Shown here: positions 43,445 through 52,874 of the stretch, piece by piece
How the letters are laid out: each line of letters begins with the position of its first letter
How positions within the stretch are numbered: position 1 is the stretch's first letter
NCBI GenBank assembly: GCA_031763025.1
Contig: JASSKH010000005.1
Location: 4,668,092-4,732,091, forward strand
Source of the DNA: Macrocystis pyrifera
Taxonomy: Eukaryota > Sar > Phaeophyceae > Laminariales > Laminariaceae
Direction: 5' to 3'
DNA length: 64,000 bases
Notes under the pieces: model-generated
Databases searched by the model: none
Told to the model about the DNA's origin: nothing
The model's input: the letters and a program-made list of their open reading frames with translations, nothing else
Program-made: the position numbers and the translations under genes

Positions 43445-43625
43445 ACGACAGAGTCAGCACAAGACATGGCTTATTACCGCAGGTGCTCCATGGGCACAAG
43501 ACAAGACAGGCTCCAATTACAGCACGTTGCATTGCGTCGGGAAAAAAAAAAATGTCGTCGTGCTTTTCCTCCCGCCGAGCGTTTTCCGCGTTGTTTTATT
43601 TTCAACTTGACGTCATGCTCCAGCG
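43445..43625 (+). repeat. family M duplicated segment, copy 2
   Basis: Collinear with 42085-42275, with a small ACAAG duplication after GGGCACAAG and a shorter A run. Confidence 0.85.
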
Positions 43626-43867
43626 CTCCAGCAAGTTGAACTGTGATGGCGTACCTGGTCGACGTGGTGATTTTCTTTCTTTGTCCAGTGTTGCAATCTT
43701 TCATCGGGTACTTCGCGTGTTATTGATATCGTAGCAGCAGTCAGATATGGGTTCGTCCTACCCGACTGCCGACTCTGAGCGCAGGAACCGGTCGCTGCAA
43801 ACGCTGAACTAAAATCTAATGAGCAGCCGCTGTGCCTGCTGTAGAGCGTTTTGTGTTTCTGTCTGTT

Positions 43868-43955
43868 CCTCGCATCAAACCGTCCCTTCTACCCGTCGAC
43901 ATGCAGCACGACCAGTGTCCGTGCCGATTCTTCAATCCTAGAGAGAGACAGGCTG
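43868..43955 (+). repeat. family C repeat
   Basis: CTTCTACCCGTCGACATGCA, CCAGTGTCCGTGCCGATTCT, ATCCTAGAGAGAGACAGG. Confidence 0.85.
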
Positions 43956-44055
43956 CCAGGTATGTGCAGTGGTCCCGAACCAACGACACGGCACAAATTG
44001 TACCTACATCGTATACAAAAGCAGCAAGCAAGGTTAGACGAATTCAACCCCATGC

Positions 44056-44115
44056 CAATGTAGTGCAACGCCACACCAGTGTACTGGATACGACCAGCAC
44101 AACATACACACACCT
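44056..44115 (+). repeat. family D repeat
   Basis: TGTAGTGCAACGCCAC, GTGTACTGGATACGACCAGC, ACAACATACACACACC. Confidence 0.65.
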
Positions 44116-44377
44116 TCAGCGAAGCAAATACGTTTTTAAGATGTACGTAAGAGCTTGCGAAACCCGGCGGAACACCGGACCGGAACTGCTCCAAGCAGTG
44201 TCTGACGCTGTACAGCGCCGGTTGCCTCTGGAGTGCCTGTACGCGCCAGAGAGAAACACCGGCACTATTTAAGCGGCAACCGGCTCCATTGCGCCCAGCA
44301 CTACCCCTGTGAATCTCATCTGTGTCAAGCGATTCCACAGACAGGCACTATTGTGGGCAACAGATACTACTATTACT

Positions 44378-44485
44378 ATTACGGAGGACCATAGTAAATG
44401 GGACCAAATATTATTACTAAAAACAGGTAAATATATAGGCTTTTATGTACACCAAAGGTCCTATTAACTACGGACCCCCGTAATA
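44378..44485 (+). mobile_element. family A element
   Basis: TATTACGGAGGACCATAG to ACGGACCCCCGTAATA, preceded by an ACTATT run. Confidence 0.85.
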
Positions 44486-44786
44486 TTCAATATTAATACA
44501 GAGATTTCGGCAAAAAACTACCCGAAGCGATATCGTTTTTTCTTTTTCTTTTTTTTTTTGTCTTTTATCCTCCGGCGGATTGGGTAAATATAAAGCTTGA
44601 GCTCACCGAAACTAATCCACGTTCCAATTTCGTGTCGTGTGTCAATTTAGCCCGTAGCTCCCGTTGCAACATCAGAACAGGCTGCCTCTGTTACCCCTGG
44701 AGTTTGGGCACGTTGATCCGACCTGACCCCCGAGAGGAGCAGGTGCGGTGGAGATAGCCACCTGGGAGAGTCATCTCTGGATACCT
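44486..44786. other. unassigned spacer
   Basis: TATTAATA at about 44491 directly beside family A. Nothing else recognised. Confidence 0.35.
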
Positions 44787-44880
44787 TAACCATGTCACGA
44801 CCGCAGTCCCGTCTGGGGGACAAACTACATAGAATTAGACTGGTGTCCCCAAAATGGGACTGCGGTACTAAAGGGATTAA
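44787..44880 (+). mobile_element. family B element
   Basis: ACGACCGCAGTCCCGTCTGG to TGGGACTGCGGTACTAAAGG. Confidence 0.85.
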
Positions 44881-45145
44881 GAGCGTCGATTTCGAATTTA
44901 TGATCGTTTTTCAGCGCACGATTTCTCCAGAGCGCGAAGGCTGCCAAAACCGAATCGATCAAAGATGTTTCTCGGAAAGATGCTGCAGCTGGTCGAGAGC
45001 CTTCCCGAAATGTATACCTGGTAATGTTCAATGTTCGACGTTCAAGCACCCCGTCTGGCCGTTGATCGTCGAGAAAAAACAGGCGCTGCCTAAAACGATC
45101 GTGCAATACGCCTCCGCGAACTCGAACGCTCTTTGCGGAGTTACG

Positions 45146-45205
45146 TGTTACGAGGGACCACAGCAGTAAGCAGGACCATCGTGTACACAACCGTATGTAT
45201 TGCAG
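45146..45205 (+). mobile_element. family A element, left half, eroded
   Basis: GTTACGAGGGACCACAGCAG then GTAAGCAGGACC. A CAG duplication interrupts the arm. Confidence 0.55.
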
Positions 45206-45235
45206 TACTTTCACGGGGCATGTTCGGTCTTGATT

Positions 45236-45495
45236 ACTTTTTTTTTTCCTTTTTTTTTTTTTTTTTTTTTTCGATCATCACTTTTACTTTCCAGCCTAAC
45301 TTCGTATTAGCCTGTAGCAGGAGGTTTTTATCCTCAACGATCTCATGGACAAGCCGTGGTCACAGGTGTCGTCCCTTGTTCCCCCCGGTACGTGCGCCTC
45401 TTTTTTTTTTTTTTGTCGCGCATAAGGTTCAGTTCAGTTTTTCCGTCAAATTTCATCGAAATGTGGCTAACTCGCACTCTCGCGCTTTCCGCTGG
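45236..45495 (-). mobile_element. tRNA-derived SINE, copy 2, head missing
   Basis: T-rich start (3' tail on minus), then TCACTTTTACTTTCCAGCC, GACAAGCCGTGGTCACAGG and CGCGCTTTCCGCT. The tRNA-like head is absent, as expected for a 5'-truncated retroposed copy. Confidence 0.8.
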
Positions 45496-46059
45496 TCCCA
45501 TGTAGTTTTATTTCATTTTATTGTCTTCTTTGCGGTGACCCTATGTGATTTTCATTTCTTCCTTTCTCCGATTGATAAGCCTTATTGAAGGAGTCGTGTG
45601 GCGTGGGTGGATGACGAGCCTGCTCTGCTTGTTTCGTACTGTCTGACGCCGAGGGGCCCGGCATAGTTGACGAACGCTGGACGATGGTGGCAGACAGGGT
45701 AGCAAGGTACCAGGCGGGCCAGCAGGGATACCCTGGCTGTGGCTACTCGTACCATAAACTGCTGCCGCTACCTGGAGCATGCCTTGTGCTTTGTTTGGTT
45801 TGACTGTTATTTTTACCTTGGTTCTTAGTCTTACTCTGTTGACGACTAGTGGTGTTTTCTTCTTTTTCTTTTTCTTTTTCCAGCTCGTTCTTTTCAAGTG
45901 TCTGCCACGTCCCCTACGTGGGGGTACGATGGTTTGTTGCTATACTGAAGTATATACATATACCAGGTATATTTTAGTTTCTTTTTTTTGTTTCTTTTCT
46001 CTTTCGAATTGTCTTTGTTTTTGTTTTTGTTTTTCTCTTTGTTTCGTTTTTGTTTTTCT
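45496..46059. other. unassigned spacer
   Basis: T-rich tracts, one TACCAGGTA (45961). No gene recognised. Confidence 0.3.
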
Positions 46060-46130
46060 AAGTCATGGAATGTGTATGTCGTGCCTGTCGTACGCAGTAT
46101 GATGACATGGCATTGCATTACATACGTGGC
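46060..46130 (-). repeat. family D repeat, inverted
   Basis: AATGTGTATGTCGTGCCTGT, CATGGCATTGCATTAC. Confidence 0.65.
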
Positions 46131-46139
46131 AACGTAGTA

Positions 46140-46260
46140 TCTCTGTGGCGTAGCTTTGTGACCACAGAACCTGTATCTCTCTAGGTTTGAAGAATCGGCA
46201 CGGACACTGGTTGTGCTGGATGTCGACGCGTAGAAAGAACGTTTAATGTGAAGAAAACAA
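46140..46260 (-). repeat. family C repeat, inverted
   Basis: TGTGACCACAGAACCTGTAT, CTCTAGGTTTGAAGAATCGG, GCTGGATGTCGACGCGTAG. Confidence 0.85.
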
Positions 46261-46384
46261 CAACAACAACAACAGTGCGTCGTGGGATTGTTCAGCATTG
46301 TTCATTGGGTTGTGCCTCGGTGTTTCTCGAAGGCAGACTTTTGTGGATGTCATGCGTGTTGTTTGTGTTTTGTTCTTTACGTAA

Positions 46385-46452
46385 AAACCCTCTTGGTACC
46401 GTTGCAGTCCTGTTTTCTGGGGACAAGGCAGTTAGAATCAGGCGGGTTCAGT
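46385..46452 (+). mobile_element. family B element, left half
   Basis: ACCCTCTTGGTACCGTTGCA, TTTTCTGGGGACAAGGCAG. Confidence 0.55.
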
Positions 46453-46820
46453 TATATGATACCTTTCAACTCGGTCGTGTCTGTGCAAAGCGATGGTCGA
46501 CCCGAAGTGCGCCATCGCCTCGCCTCTGCGTTCCCTGCACATGAGGACCTGGCGCCCGGTTTGAAAATTACCGAGGAAGTAGGATGGCCGGTCAAAGCTC
46601 TACCATCGAATATGTCGGTACGGCAGTACGTAACCGTGACGAAAATTTTGGGACTGCAATGCTATTATTGATTAATGGAAGAGGTAAGGCATGGGCGCCA
46701 ACTCGATCCTACCTGCTGCCCTTTTTCCTGCTTGGCGACAAGCTGCTTGTGAACGGTCGGTAAACACCAAACAAAGCTATCATCGTTTTCGGTATTGATA
46801 CGAGTAGCTATCTCGGGCTG

Positions 46821-47034
46821 TTTTAAAAGTCCCCCTTTTGCAGTTTGGCGACAAACCACCTATTATTACGGGGGGGGGGGGCATAGTAAATAGGACCTAC
46901 GGTACCCACAAAAACCTATATATTTACCTATTTTTACCAACAATATTTGGTCCTATTTACTATGGTCCCCCGTAATAATAGAATTTGCTTGGCGTGTCCC
47001 CAAAACGGGACCGGAGTCCTGCAATGGTTGAACC
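46821..47034 (+). mobile_element. family B element split by family A
   Basis: Left arm TTTTAAAAGTCCCCCTTTTG with GGCGACAAACCACC. Right arm GTGTCCCCAAAACGGGACCG with GAGTCCTGCAATGG. Family A occupies 46864-46977. Confidence 0.8.
46864..46977 (+). mobile_element. family A element re-inserted in a footprint
   Basis: Flanks read TATTATTACGGG and CCGTAATAATA. Removing one element with a TA duplication leaves TATTAATA, itself the predicted family A scar. The left G run is expanded to 12. Confidence 0.9.
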
Positions 47035-47055
47035 GTTTCTGTATACCCTGTCTGT

Positions 47056-47160
47056 CGACATTCAGCACACCATAAAGACAGCAGTTGTTTTCCGTGCCGA
47101 TGCTCCACTACTCTGTCCATCCTATTAATATTTTGATGGAGAGATGCAAGCTCTACGGTC
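47056..47160 (+). repeat. family C repeat with TATTAATA at the insertion hotspot
   Basis: CTGTCGACATTCAGCACACC, TCCGTGCCGATGC, then ATCCTATTAATATTTTGATG stands where other copies have ATCCTAGAGAG. Tail GAGATGCAAGCTC. Confidence 0.7.
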
Positions 47161-47209
47161 CTCAAAACCACGACACATGGGAGATAATGTTATCTATGCA
47201 GTGTAGTGC

Positions 47210-47320
47210 AGCAAGGAGAGCAGACGACGCTGCACGCCATGTGAGCTCACTGACTGCGGAAGGGACAGCATTCGACATGCACACGCCAGCAATCCAGATG
47301 CGTCGAGAGAGAAAAACGGC
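47210..47320 (+). repeat. family D repeat
   Basis: GACGACGCTGCACGCCATG, GACATGCACACGCCAGCAAT, CCAGATGCGTCGAGAGAG. Matches 26040-26110 and 60296-60400. Confidence 0.55.
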
Positions 47321-47507
47321 GAGACGAAAAAAAAAAGAAGAAACAATTGGAGGAAAGACGAGGGAAAAAAAGAAGGTGTAACCTGGTGTACATGCACGTA
47401 CGAAGGGAGCTCCTCAAATTTTAGTTGTTCATGTATTGATTGAAAACAATGGAGTTTCGGGAAAATTAGGAATTGGGCGTGTGGCTTCGTACACGACGGT
47501 TAACCGT

Positions 47508-47628
47508 TCTTTCATTCCTTCTACCCGTCGACATCCAGCACAACCAGTGTCCGTGCAGATTCTTCAATCCTACAGAGATACGAGGCGTACCTGGTACAAG
47601 CTCATGTGGTCGCAAAAAAACTACGCCA
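47508..47628 (+). repeat. family C repeat ending at a SINE
   Basis: CCTTCTACCCGTCGACATCC, AACCAGTGTCCGTGCAGATT, with a 16-bp insertion ending in TACCTGGTA (47588-47596) in the GAGATACAAG segment. SINE copy 3 follows ACTACGCCA. Confidence 0.85.
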
Positions 47629-47959
47629 TTTTTTTTTTTTTTTTTTGATCATCACTTTTACTTTCCAGCCCACTCGTAGGAGGTTTTACCCTCGACGATC
47701 TTCTGGACAAGCCGTGGTCACAGGTGTCGTCCCTTCTCCCCCCCGGTACGTGCCTTTATTTTTTATCGCGCATAGGGTTCAGCATTCCCACTGCTCGTCG
47801 ATTTTCATCGAATGTACAGCTAACTCACGCTCTCGCGCTTTCCGCTAATCAATTTTATGCAAGATAAGTCCCTATGAGCATGCACTCGGTGAGACTCGAA
47901 CTCACGAAATTGATCTTGATAGGCTCGCGGACCACCTACCAAGCCACCGGGGACGCCGG
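47629..47959 (-). mobile_element. tRNA-derived SINE, copy 3
   Basis: Full length. Minus-strand head at about 47880-47959 with A-box-like TGGCTTGGTAGGTGG and B-box-like GAGTTCGAGTCTC. The body is as in copy 1 and the 3' tail is an A run. Confidence 0.9.
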
Positions 47960-47984
47960 ATTACATAGATACTTTGTTCTGCGG

Positions 47985-48336
47985 TATTTTTTATTTATTC
48001 ATTTATTTTTTAATCCATCACTTTTACTTGCCAGCCCAACTGCTCGTAGGACAGGAGGTTTTACCCTCAGCGATCTTCTGGACAAGCCGTGGTCACAGGT
48101 GTCGTCCCTTCTCGCCCCCGGTACGTGCCTTTATTTTTTGTCGCGCGTAGGGTTCAGCATTCCCACTGCTCGTCGATTTTCATCGAATGTAGCTAACTCA
48201 CGCTCTCGCGCTTTCCGCTAATCATTTTTTTTATGCAAGAAAAAGTCCCTACGAGAATGCACTCGGTGAGACTTGAACCCACGAAATTGATCTTGATAGG
48301 CACGCGGACCACCTACCAAGCCACTGGGGACGCCGG
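47985..48336 (-). mobile_element. tRNA-derived SINE, copy 4
   Basis: Full length, same orientation and 25 bp from copy 3. The head has TGGCTTGGTAGGTGG (complement of 48309-48323) and GGTTCAAGTCT (complement of 48269-48279). The 3' tail on minus is of A/ATAA type. Confidence 0.9.
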
Positions 48337-48345
48337 CTATGTACA

Positions 48346-48410
48346 GCAGTAGACAATGCAATGCCATGTCATCGTACTGGATACGAGAGGGACGACGTAC
48401 ACGATCTATG
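48346..48410 (+). repeat. family D repeat
   Basis: ACAATGCAATGCCATGTCAT, CGTACTGGATACGAGAGGGA. Confidence 0.7.
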
Positions 48411-48875
48411 GAAGAGAAACCCCCCCCCCCAACAAACAACAAACAAATCGACAGAAAAGGGCATGAAAGGAAATAAAAAGGTGTCATGGCCGTCCGTAGG
48501 GGATGTGGCAGACAATACAGAACGAGATAGACGAACAATACTGCTGCAGAAGGACAGGGTACGGTGCCAGAACAGTCAGTAGCACTCCTCTCGTATCATC
48601 GATAGCGTGCGTCGTCTCGAGAGTGAAAATGACGGATATAAAAAGATGTGATTGTGTGCCAAAAACTCTTGTGACTGTTTCCGCTGAAGAAGTATTCGTA
48701 GGGCGACGGAGGAGAGAAAATAGCCAAGAGGCGCGCGTTTGAGTACTCGTAGCTGAGCGTGGGATGTTCGTGGAGATGGCTCGCAGGTCGGATAGGTATC
48801 GAATACCGCATGCATGTATGTATTTATGTATGTTGTATGTATGTGTATATTGAATTGGCACGGACATTGGTTGTG
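48411..48875. other. unassigned spacer
   Basis: No family recognised. Minus frames of 70-127 codons without domains. Confidence 0.3.
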
Positions 48876-49066
48876 TGCGTGTTCTTCACATTAAACCGTT
48901 CTTTCTACTCGTCGACATCCTGATCCAGCAAGCCCAGTGTCCGTGCTGATTCTTCACCCTAGAAAGATACGATATCTGTGGTCACATACTACGACACAGA
49001 GATAACACACCGTAGTGCATTTATTAATAATAGCCTACGCAATACCATGCCTTCGCACTAGGTGCG
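48876..49066 (+). repeat. family C repeat, extended copy
   Basis: Inverse of 29868-30060 over nearly 190 bp, including TTTATTAATAATAGCC and CATGCCTTCGCACTAGGTGC. Confidence 0.85.
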
Positions 49067-49075
49067 GGCCGATAC

Positions 49076-49128
49076 ATTGTGGTGGATGTCGGGTGCGTCA
49101 AAGTAAAATTATAATGTGAAGAACAACA
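49076..49128 (-). repeat. family C fragment, inverted
   Basis: TTGTGGTGGATGTCGGGTGC then TATAATGTGAAGAAC. Confidence 0.6.
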
Positions 49129-49659
49129 CGCACAACATATTACTACTATCACACTATTTAATACTACATGTATGACGCTATTCAATACTATGTGGTACAG
49201 CAGTACATACCTACTATATAGGGCTCCATTTCTTTGTGTGAGCACGGACTCCTTGATTCGAGACTTGATTGATGTGAGCACAACATGAACAGCAACGTAA
49301 CATAACAAGCGTGGAAAAGGCGGTGGGTGCTGGCATTCGCTCGACCACGCGCTGAAAAAGCATACCACAGCAGCAGCAGCCGTGCTTGATGTGTGATGTG
49401 GACGTGATACCTCTCCAGGGTGTATACCCCTCTAGATGCATACCTGGTATATATTTATATGTATGTATATATTATATGTATATATACGCTGTGATTACTG
49501 GAGTGCCACCCCGCCAGGAAATTATTCCCGTTGAGACTGCTGTGATGCTGTGATGTGGAACACAAGGACCGTTTAGACATGAAGCACGAAGACCAGGCGG
49601 TCCTTCTAAAATCCATTAGCCCAAATGTGGGGACGTGGAGGGCCAGTCGCCTCATCAAA

Positions 49660-49706
<47 letters not shown>

Positions 49707-49799
49707 TGCTGCGTCGTGCTGCGTGTGGTAGTATTTTGGAAAATTCTCGTCTTGTGCGTGCTCTTTCAGGTTTTTTCACCACCAGTTGTTTCTATTGAT
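49129..49799. other. unassigned region with TC microsatellite
   Basis: A TC array at 49662-49702 and a TATATA-rich stretch at 49450-49490. No gene recognised. Confidence 0.4.
49662..49702. repeat. TC dinucleotide microsatellite
   Basis: About 20 TC units. Confidence 0.95.
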
Positions 49800-49862
49800 A
49801 CCCATGATCGATATACAGCACAACCCCCAGGCAGTGTCCGTGCTGACCTGATTCTTCATGCT
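49800..49862 (+). repeat. family C repeat, degraded
   Basis: ATATACAGCACAACCCCCAG, CAGTGTCCGTGCTGACCTGA. Confidence 0.6.
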
Positions 49863-50075
49863 GTTATTCTGGGAAAACGTCATGTTCTAAGTGTGGTTCA
49901 TCTCACGCCTTGCATGCTGTGCGGTGGTATTGCTTTTTTTTTTTGTTCTGCATCGCCTGCCACGTCTCCGTCCCGGGGGGGGGGGCACGACACTTTTTGT
50001 TGTCGTTGTTGGTTTTTCCTCTTTCGCTTTCGTTTTCCTTCTGCATATACTTTGTTTCTTTCGAAATTTCTCTCT

Positions 50076-50150
50076 TTCATAAAATGTGCATGTCGTGTCT
50101 GTCGTATCCAGTACGAACGATGGCATGGGCGTTGCATTTGTCTGCTCTGC
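50076..50150 (-). repeat. family D repeat, inverted
   Basis: AATGTGCATGTCGTGTCTGT, CGTATCCAGTACGAACGATG, GGGCGTTGCATTTG. Confidence 0.7.
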
Positions 50151-50225
50151 TTGCTGCATCACAATGTACTATTTATATTATTATCGTGTGTTGTAGTGTT
50201 GATAGCCCGCTGTGTGATTGATAGT

Positions 50226-50342
50226 TTTGTTACCACAGATCTTTTTTTTTTCTTTCTAGGATTGAAGTGAACATTTGGCGCAAACACTGGTTGTGCTGGA
50301 TGTTGACTTGCAGAAACAACGGTTCAATGTGAGAACAACACA
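50226..50342 (-). repeat. family C repeat, inverted
   Basis: TCTAGGATTGAAGTGAACAT, CACTGGTTGTGCTGGATGTT, AACGGTTCAATGTGAG. Confidence 0.8.
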
Positions 50343-50659
50343 CATCAGACGCACCGTATATGTATATAGCTGTTGTGAAAAACACGGAAGAAAAACGGAA
50401 GAAATCACGCGCCCTGTGGAACTTTTTTTCGCAGTCGACTTTATCCGAAAGATCGGGGATGGGCAACACCGAAAAATGGGGGCTTGGGAAGATCTGCGTA
50501 CAGCCGTAGTCGAGCGAGATATTTCCGAAGGGCATGTTGTTGTTTGTGTCCTTTGTTATGTGCCTTGTTTTGGTGTTTGCACTTGACCTGTCGTCCAGAA
50601 AACCGTCGCCGGACGGGGTGGGTTGTGCTGTCTCGCATGTTGCGCATATGTGTTCGTTC
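50343..50659. other. unassigned spacer
   Basis: A 103-codon plus frame crosses into family C and is not credible. Confidence 0.3.
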
Positions 50660-50775
50660 TTGTTTCTACCCGTCGACATCGAGCATGCAGCACAGCCAGT
50701 GTCCGTGCCGATTCTCCAATCCTAGCGAAGACGTGTACAAGGCTCTGTGGTCACAAAAACTGCGACACAGCAGCA
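50660..50775 (+). repeat. family C repeat
   Basis: TTTCTACCCGTCGACATCGA, GCCAGTGTCCGTGCCGATTC, GGCTCTGTGGTCACAAAAAC. Confidence 0.85.
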
Positions 50776-50790
50776 GCAGAGGTATTAGTG

Positions 50791-50900
50791 TATCGGTGGC
50801 CCATAGTTAACAGGACCTATGGTGTACATAAAAACCTATATATGTAGGTATTTTTACGAACAATTTTTGGTCCTATTTACTGCTGTGGTACCCGGTAATA
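50791..50900 (+). mobile_element. family A element
   Basis: TATCGGTGGCCCATAG to TGCTGTGGTACCCGGTAATA. GCTG replaces A in the right arm. Confidence 0.85.
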
Positions 50901-51167
50901 GTACTGCTGCTGTTGTTGTACGTTGTAATGCAACATGCGAAGCAGATGATGCAGGGTACGTGTAGCTAAATCACGGTCGGCAGAGTAATTGCATGTGTTT
51001 AGTACGCACAGCGGGAGGGCGTCCTCGAGGGGTGTGACACGAAAGCCGTCGGACGGGCTGTTGTTCTCTTTGCGTGCTGAACGGCGGTGTAGTTGTTGCT
51101 GTTCTCACGTTTTTACCCTTTTTGGACTGCAGACCCGTTCTAGGGATAAACCACTCAAATTTTCAAG

Positions 51168-51382
51168 TATTACGAGGGGTCCATAGTTAATAGGACCTAT
51201 GGTACACACAAAACCTGTGTGTTTTACCTTTTTTAGCCAACAGTATTTGGCCCTTTTTACTATTACGGTGGTCCATAGTTAATAGGACCTATGGTGTACA
51301 TAAAAACCTATATATTTACCTAATTTTACCAACAATATCTGGTTATATTTACTATGGTTCCCCGGAATATGCCCCCCCGTAG
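51168..51382 (+). mobile_element. family A element, outer copy
   Basis: TATTACGAGGGGTCCATAG to a right end split by the inner copy. It resumes at 51371 with GCCCCCCCGTAG. Confidence 0.9.
51261..51370 (+). mobile_element. family A element, inner copy
   Basis: TATTACGGTGGTCCATAG to GGTTCCCCGGAATA. The outer copy reads TTTTTAC-TA before it and TGCCCCCCC after it, so the inserted unit is TTACGG...CCGGAA with TA duplicated. This directly defines the target duplication. Confidence 0.95.
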
Positions 51383-51412
51383 CAGTTTGGCCCCAGAACG
51401 GGATTGCAGCAC

Positions 51413-51528
51413 TATTACAAAGGACCATATTAATAGTGAATAGGACCATCGGTACATACAAAAATATTTTCCTACTTACACTAACAATATTTGGTCCTAT
51501 TTACTACCAGGTATGGCCCCCCGCAATA
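51413..51528 (+). mobile_element. family A element with two micro-insertions
   Basis: TATTACAAAGGACCATA...GCCCCCCGCAATA, inserted at TA in the family B right arm. CATATTAATAGTG stands for CATAGTG (6-bp TTAATA insertion), and TACTACCAGGTATGG stands for TACTATGG (7-bp CCAGGTA insertion, 51505-51513). Confidence 0.95.
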
Positions 51529-51601
51529 AAAGGGTTTTGAGTCTGAAATCAATGAGTCCGTGTGGTCACGTGCTCGAAAGCATAGGTGTCAAGACACGGC
51601 A

Positions 51602-51690
51602 CGTTCACCCCTTGACAGACAGCAACTTTGCCTTGGCGTGCCACCCCTTGACAGACAGCAACTTTGCCTTGGCGTGCCTTGACTGACCCC
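51602..51690 (+). repeat. 40-bp tandem duplication
   Basis: CCCCTTGACAGACAGCAACT plus TTGCCTTGGCGTGCC, two perfect units and a partial third (51720-51760). Confidence 0.9.
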
Positions 51691-52089
51691 AAATTGCTAA
51701 GGTTTGGGGTAGAAAAAACCCCGCCCTGCACCCTTGACAGCGCACCCTTTGCCTTTGGTTGACATGTCTCCTGACATATTTGCTCAAAGGTGCTGGAGCC
51801 CGAGGAAGACCCGAAAACCTTTTTTTTTTTTCAAATGAAACAAAATTCGGCTGTGGGAAGCGCGACGCTACCCACTACCCACCCTTAAAAATTACGCACA
51901 AGACGAGGGAGGCGCACACATGAAATGACACCAATGTGCAAACTGAACGTTATGTATGCATGAGACAGAACAAGTATGATAACATGGCATCCTACTGCTG
52001 TGAACGTGAGTGTTTGTTCTCCACACTAAACCGTGCTCGATACGAAAAACAGATCATGCAATGGTATTATGTATGTGTGTTGTTTTCCT

Positions 52090-52205
52090 CGCATTAAACC
52101 GTTCTTTCTACCCGTCGACATCCAGCACAACCAGTGTCCGTGCCGATTCTTCAATCCTAGAGAGATACAAGTTCTGTGGTCACAAAGCTACGCCACAGAT
52201 AGATA
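52090..52205 (+). repeat. family C repeat, reference copy
   Basis: ATTAAACCGTTCTTTCTACC, CGTCGACATCCAGCACAACC, AGTGTCCGTGCCGATTCTTC, AATCCTAGAGAGATACAAGT, TCTGTGGTCACAAAGCTACG. The core is about 115 bp. I see no coding potential or TIR. Mechanism of spread unknown. Confidence 0.9.
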
Positions 52206-52327
52206 GAGATACTACGTTTGCCACGTCAGGGGTATGCAAGTATCATGCTGGTGCGCTGGCATTTCACATGCTTCACCCATGAATTTTGCGTTTTATTTCT
52301 CGTTTTATTACAGTGTTTCTGTCTCAG

Positions 52328-52560
52328 AGTTTGTGACCACAAAATTACACTACAGCAGTAGTATGCTCTAGGATTAGGAACCAGGCCGGACACTGGGTGT
52401 ACTGATGAAGCTTGGTATTTTTGGAAGAACGGTTTTATGGGGGTATACTGATAAAGCTGGGCAGGAAGAACGATTTTATGCGGTGTGCTGATGAAGCTGG
52501 GCAGGAAGAACGATTTTATGGGGTGTGCTGATGAAGCTCGGCAGGAAGAACGATTTGTTT
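52328..52560 (-). repeat. family C2 repeat, inverted, with tandem 3-fold end
   Basis: TGTGACCACAAAATTACACT, a TACAGCAGTA insertion near 52350, CTCTAGGATTAGGAACCAGG, then three tandem units of about 41 bp containing CTGATGAAGCTGGGCAGGAA. Confidence 0.8.
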
Positions 52561-52697
52561 AATAGGAAGACAAGACACGCACTGCTTCTGTACACATTAG
52601 AAGCCAGACAAGAAATATGCAGGTTTCGAGGGCCGGCGTGATACTTGCCTCGGCATCCAATCGTTGTGTCGTCGTTTCCTTTTCTTACTATTAATAC

Positions 52698-52807
52698 TAT
52701 TACGGGGGTCCATAGTTAATAGGACCTATGGTATACATCAAAACCTATATATTTGCCTATTTTTACCGACAAAATTTGGCCCCGTTAACTATGGACCCCC
52801 CGTAATA
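52698..52807 (+). mobile_element. family A element, TTAA subtype
   Basis: TATTACGGGGGTCCATAG to CTATGGACCCCCCGTAATA. A TATTAATA word lies 10 bp to the left. Confidence 0.9.
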
Positions 52808-52874
52808 GCGATATCAGGATGGGGGAAAACGTGAAAACTACCGGGCCAACTGGACGATACGTAAAGGAAAATAA

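Larger units (their letters stand above)
51115..51537 (+). mobile_element. family B element carrying three family A copies
   Basis: Removing the family A copies and their TA duplications restores a normal family B hairpin: CCCTTTTTGGACTGCAGACC, GGGATAAACCACTCAAATTT, CAGTTTGGCCCCAGAACGGG, ATTGCAGCACTAAAAGGG. Confidence 0.85.

Noticed and set aside
47878..48336. Possible functional tRNA genes on the minus strand
   Set aside because: A and B boxes are present but the anticodon stem does not pair and the segments continue into a repeated body. These are SINE heads.
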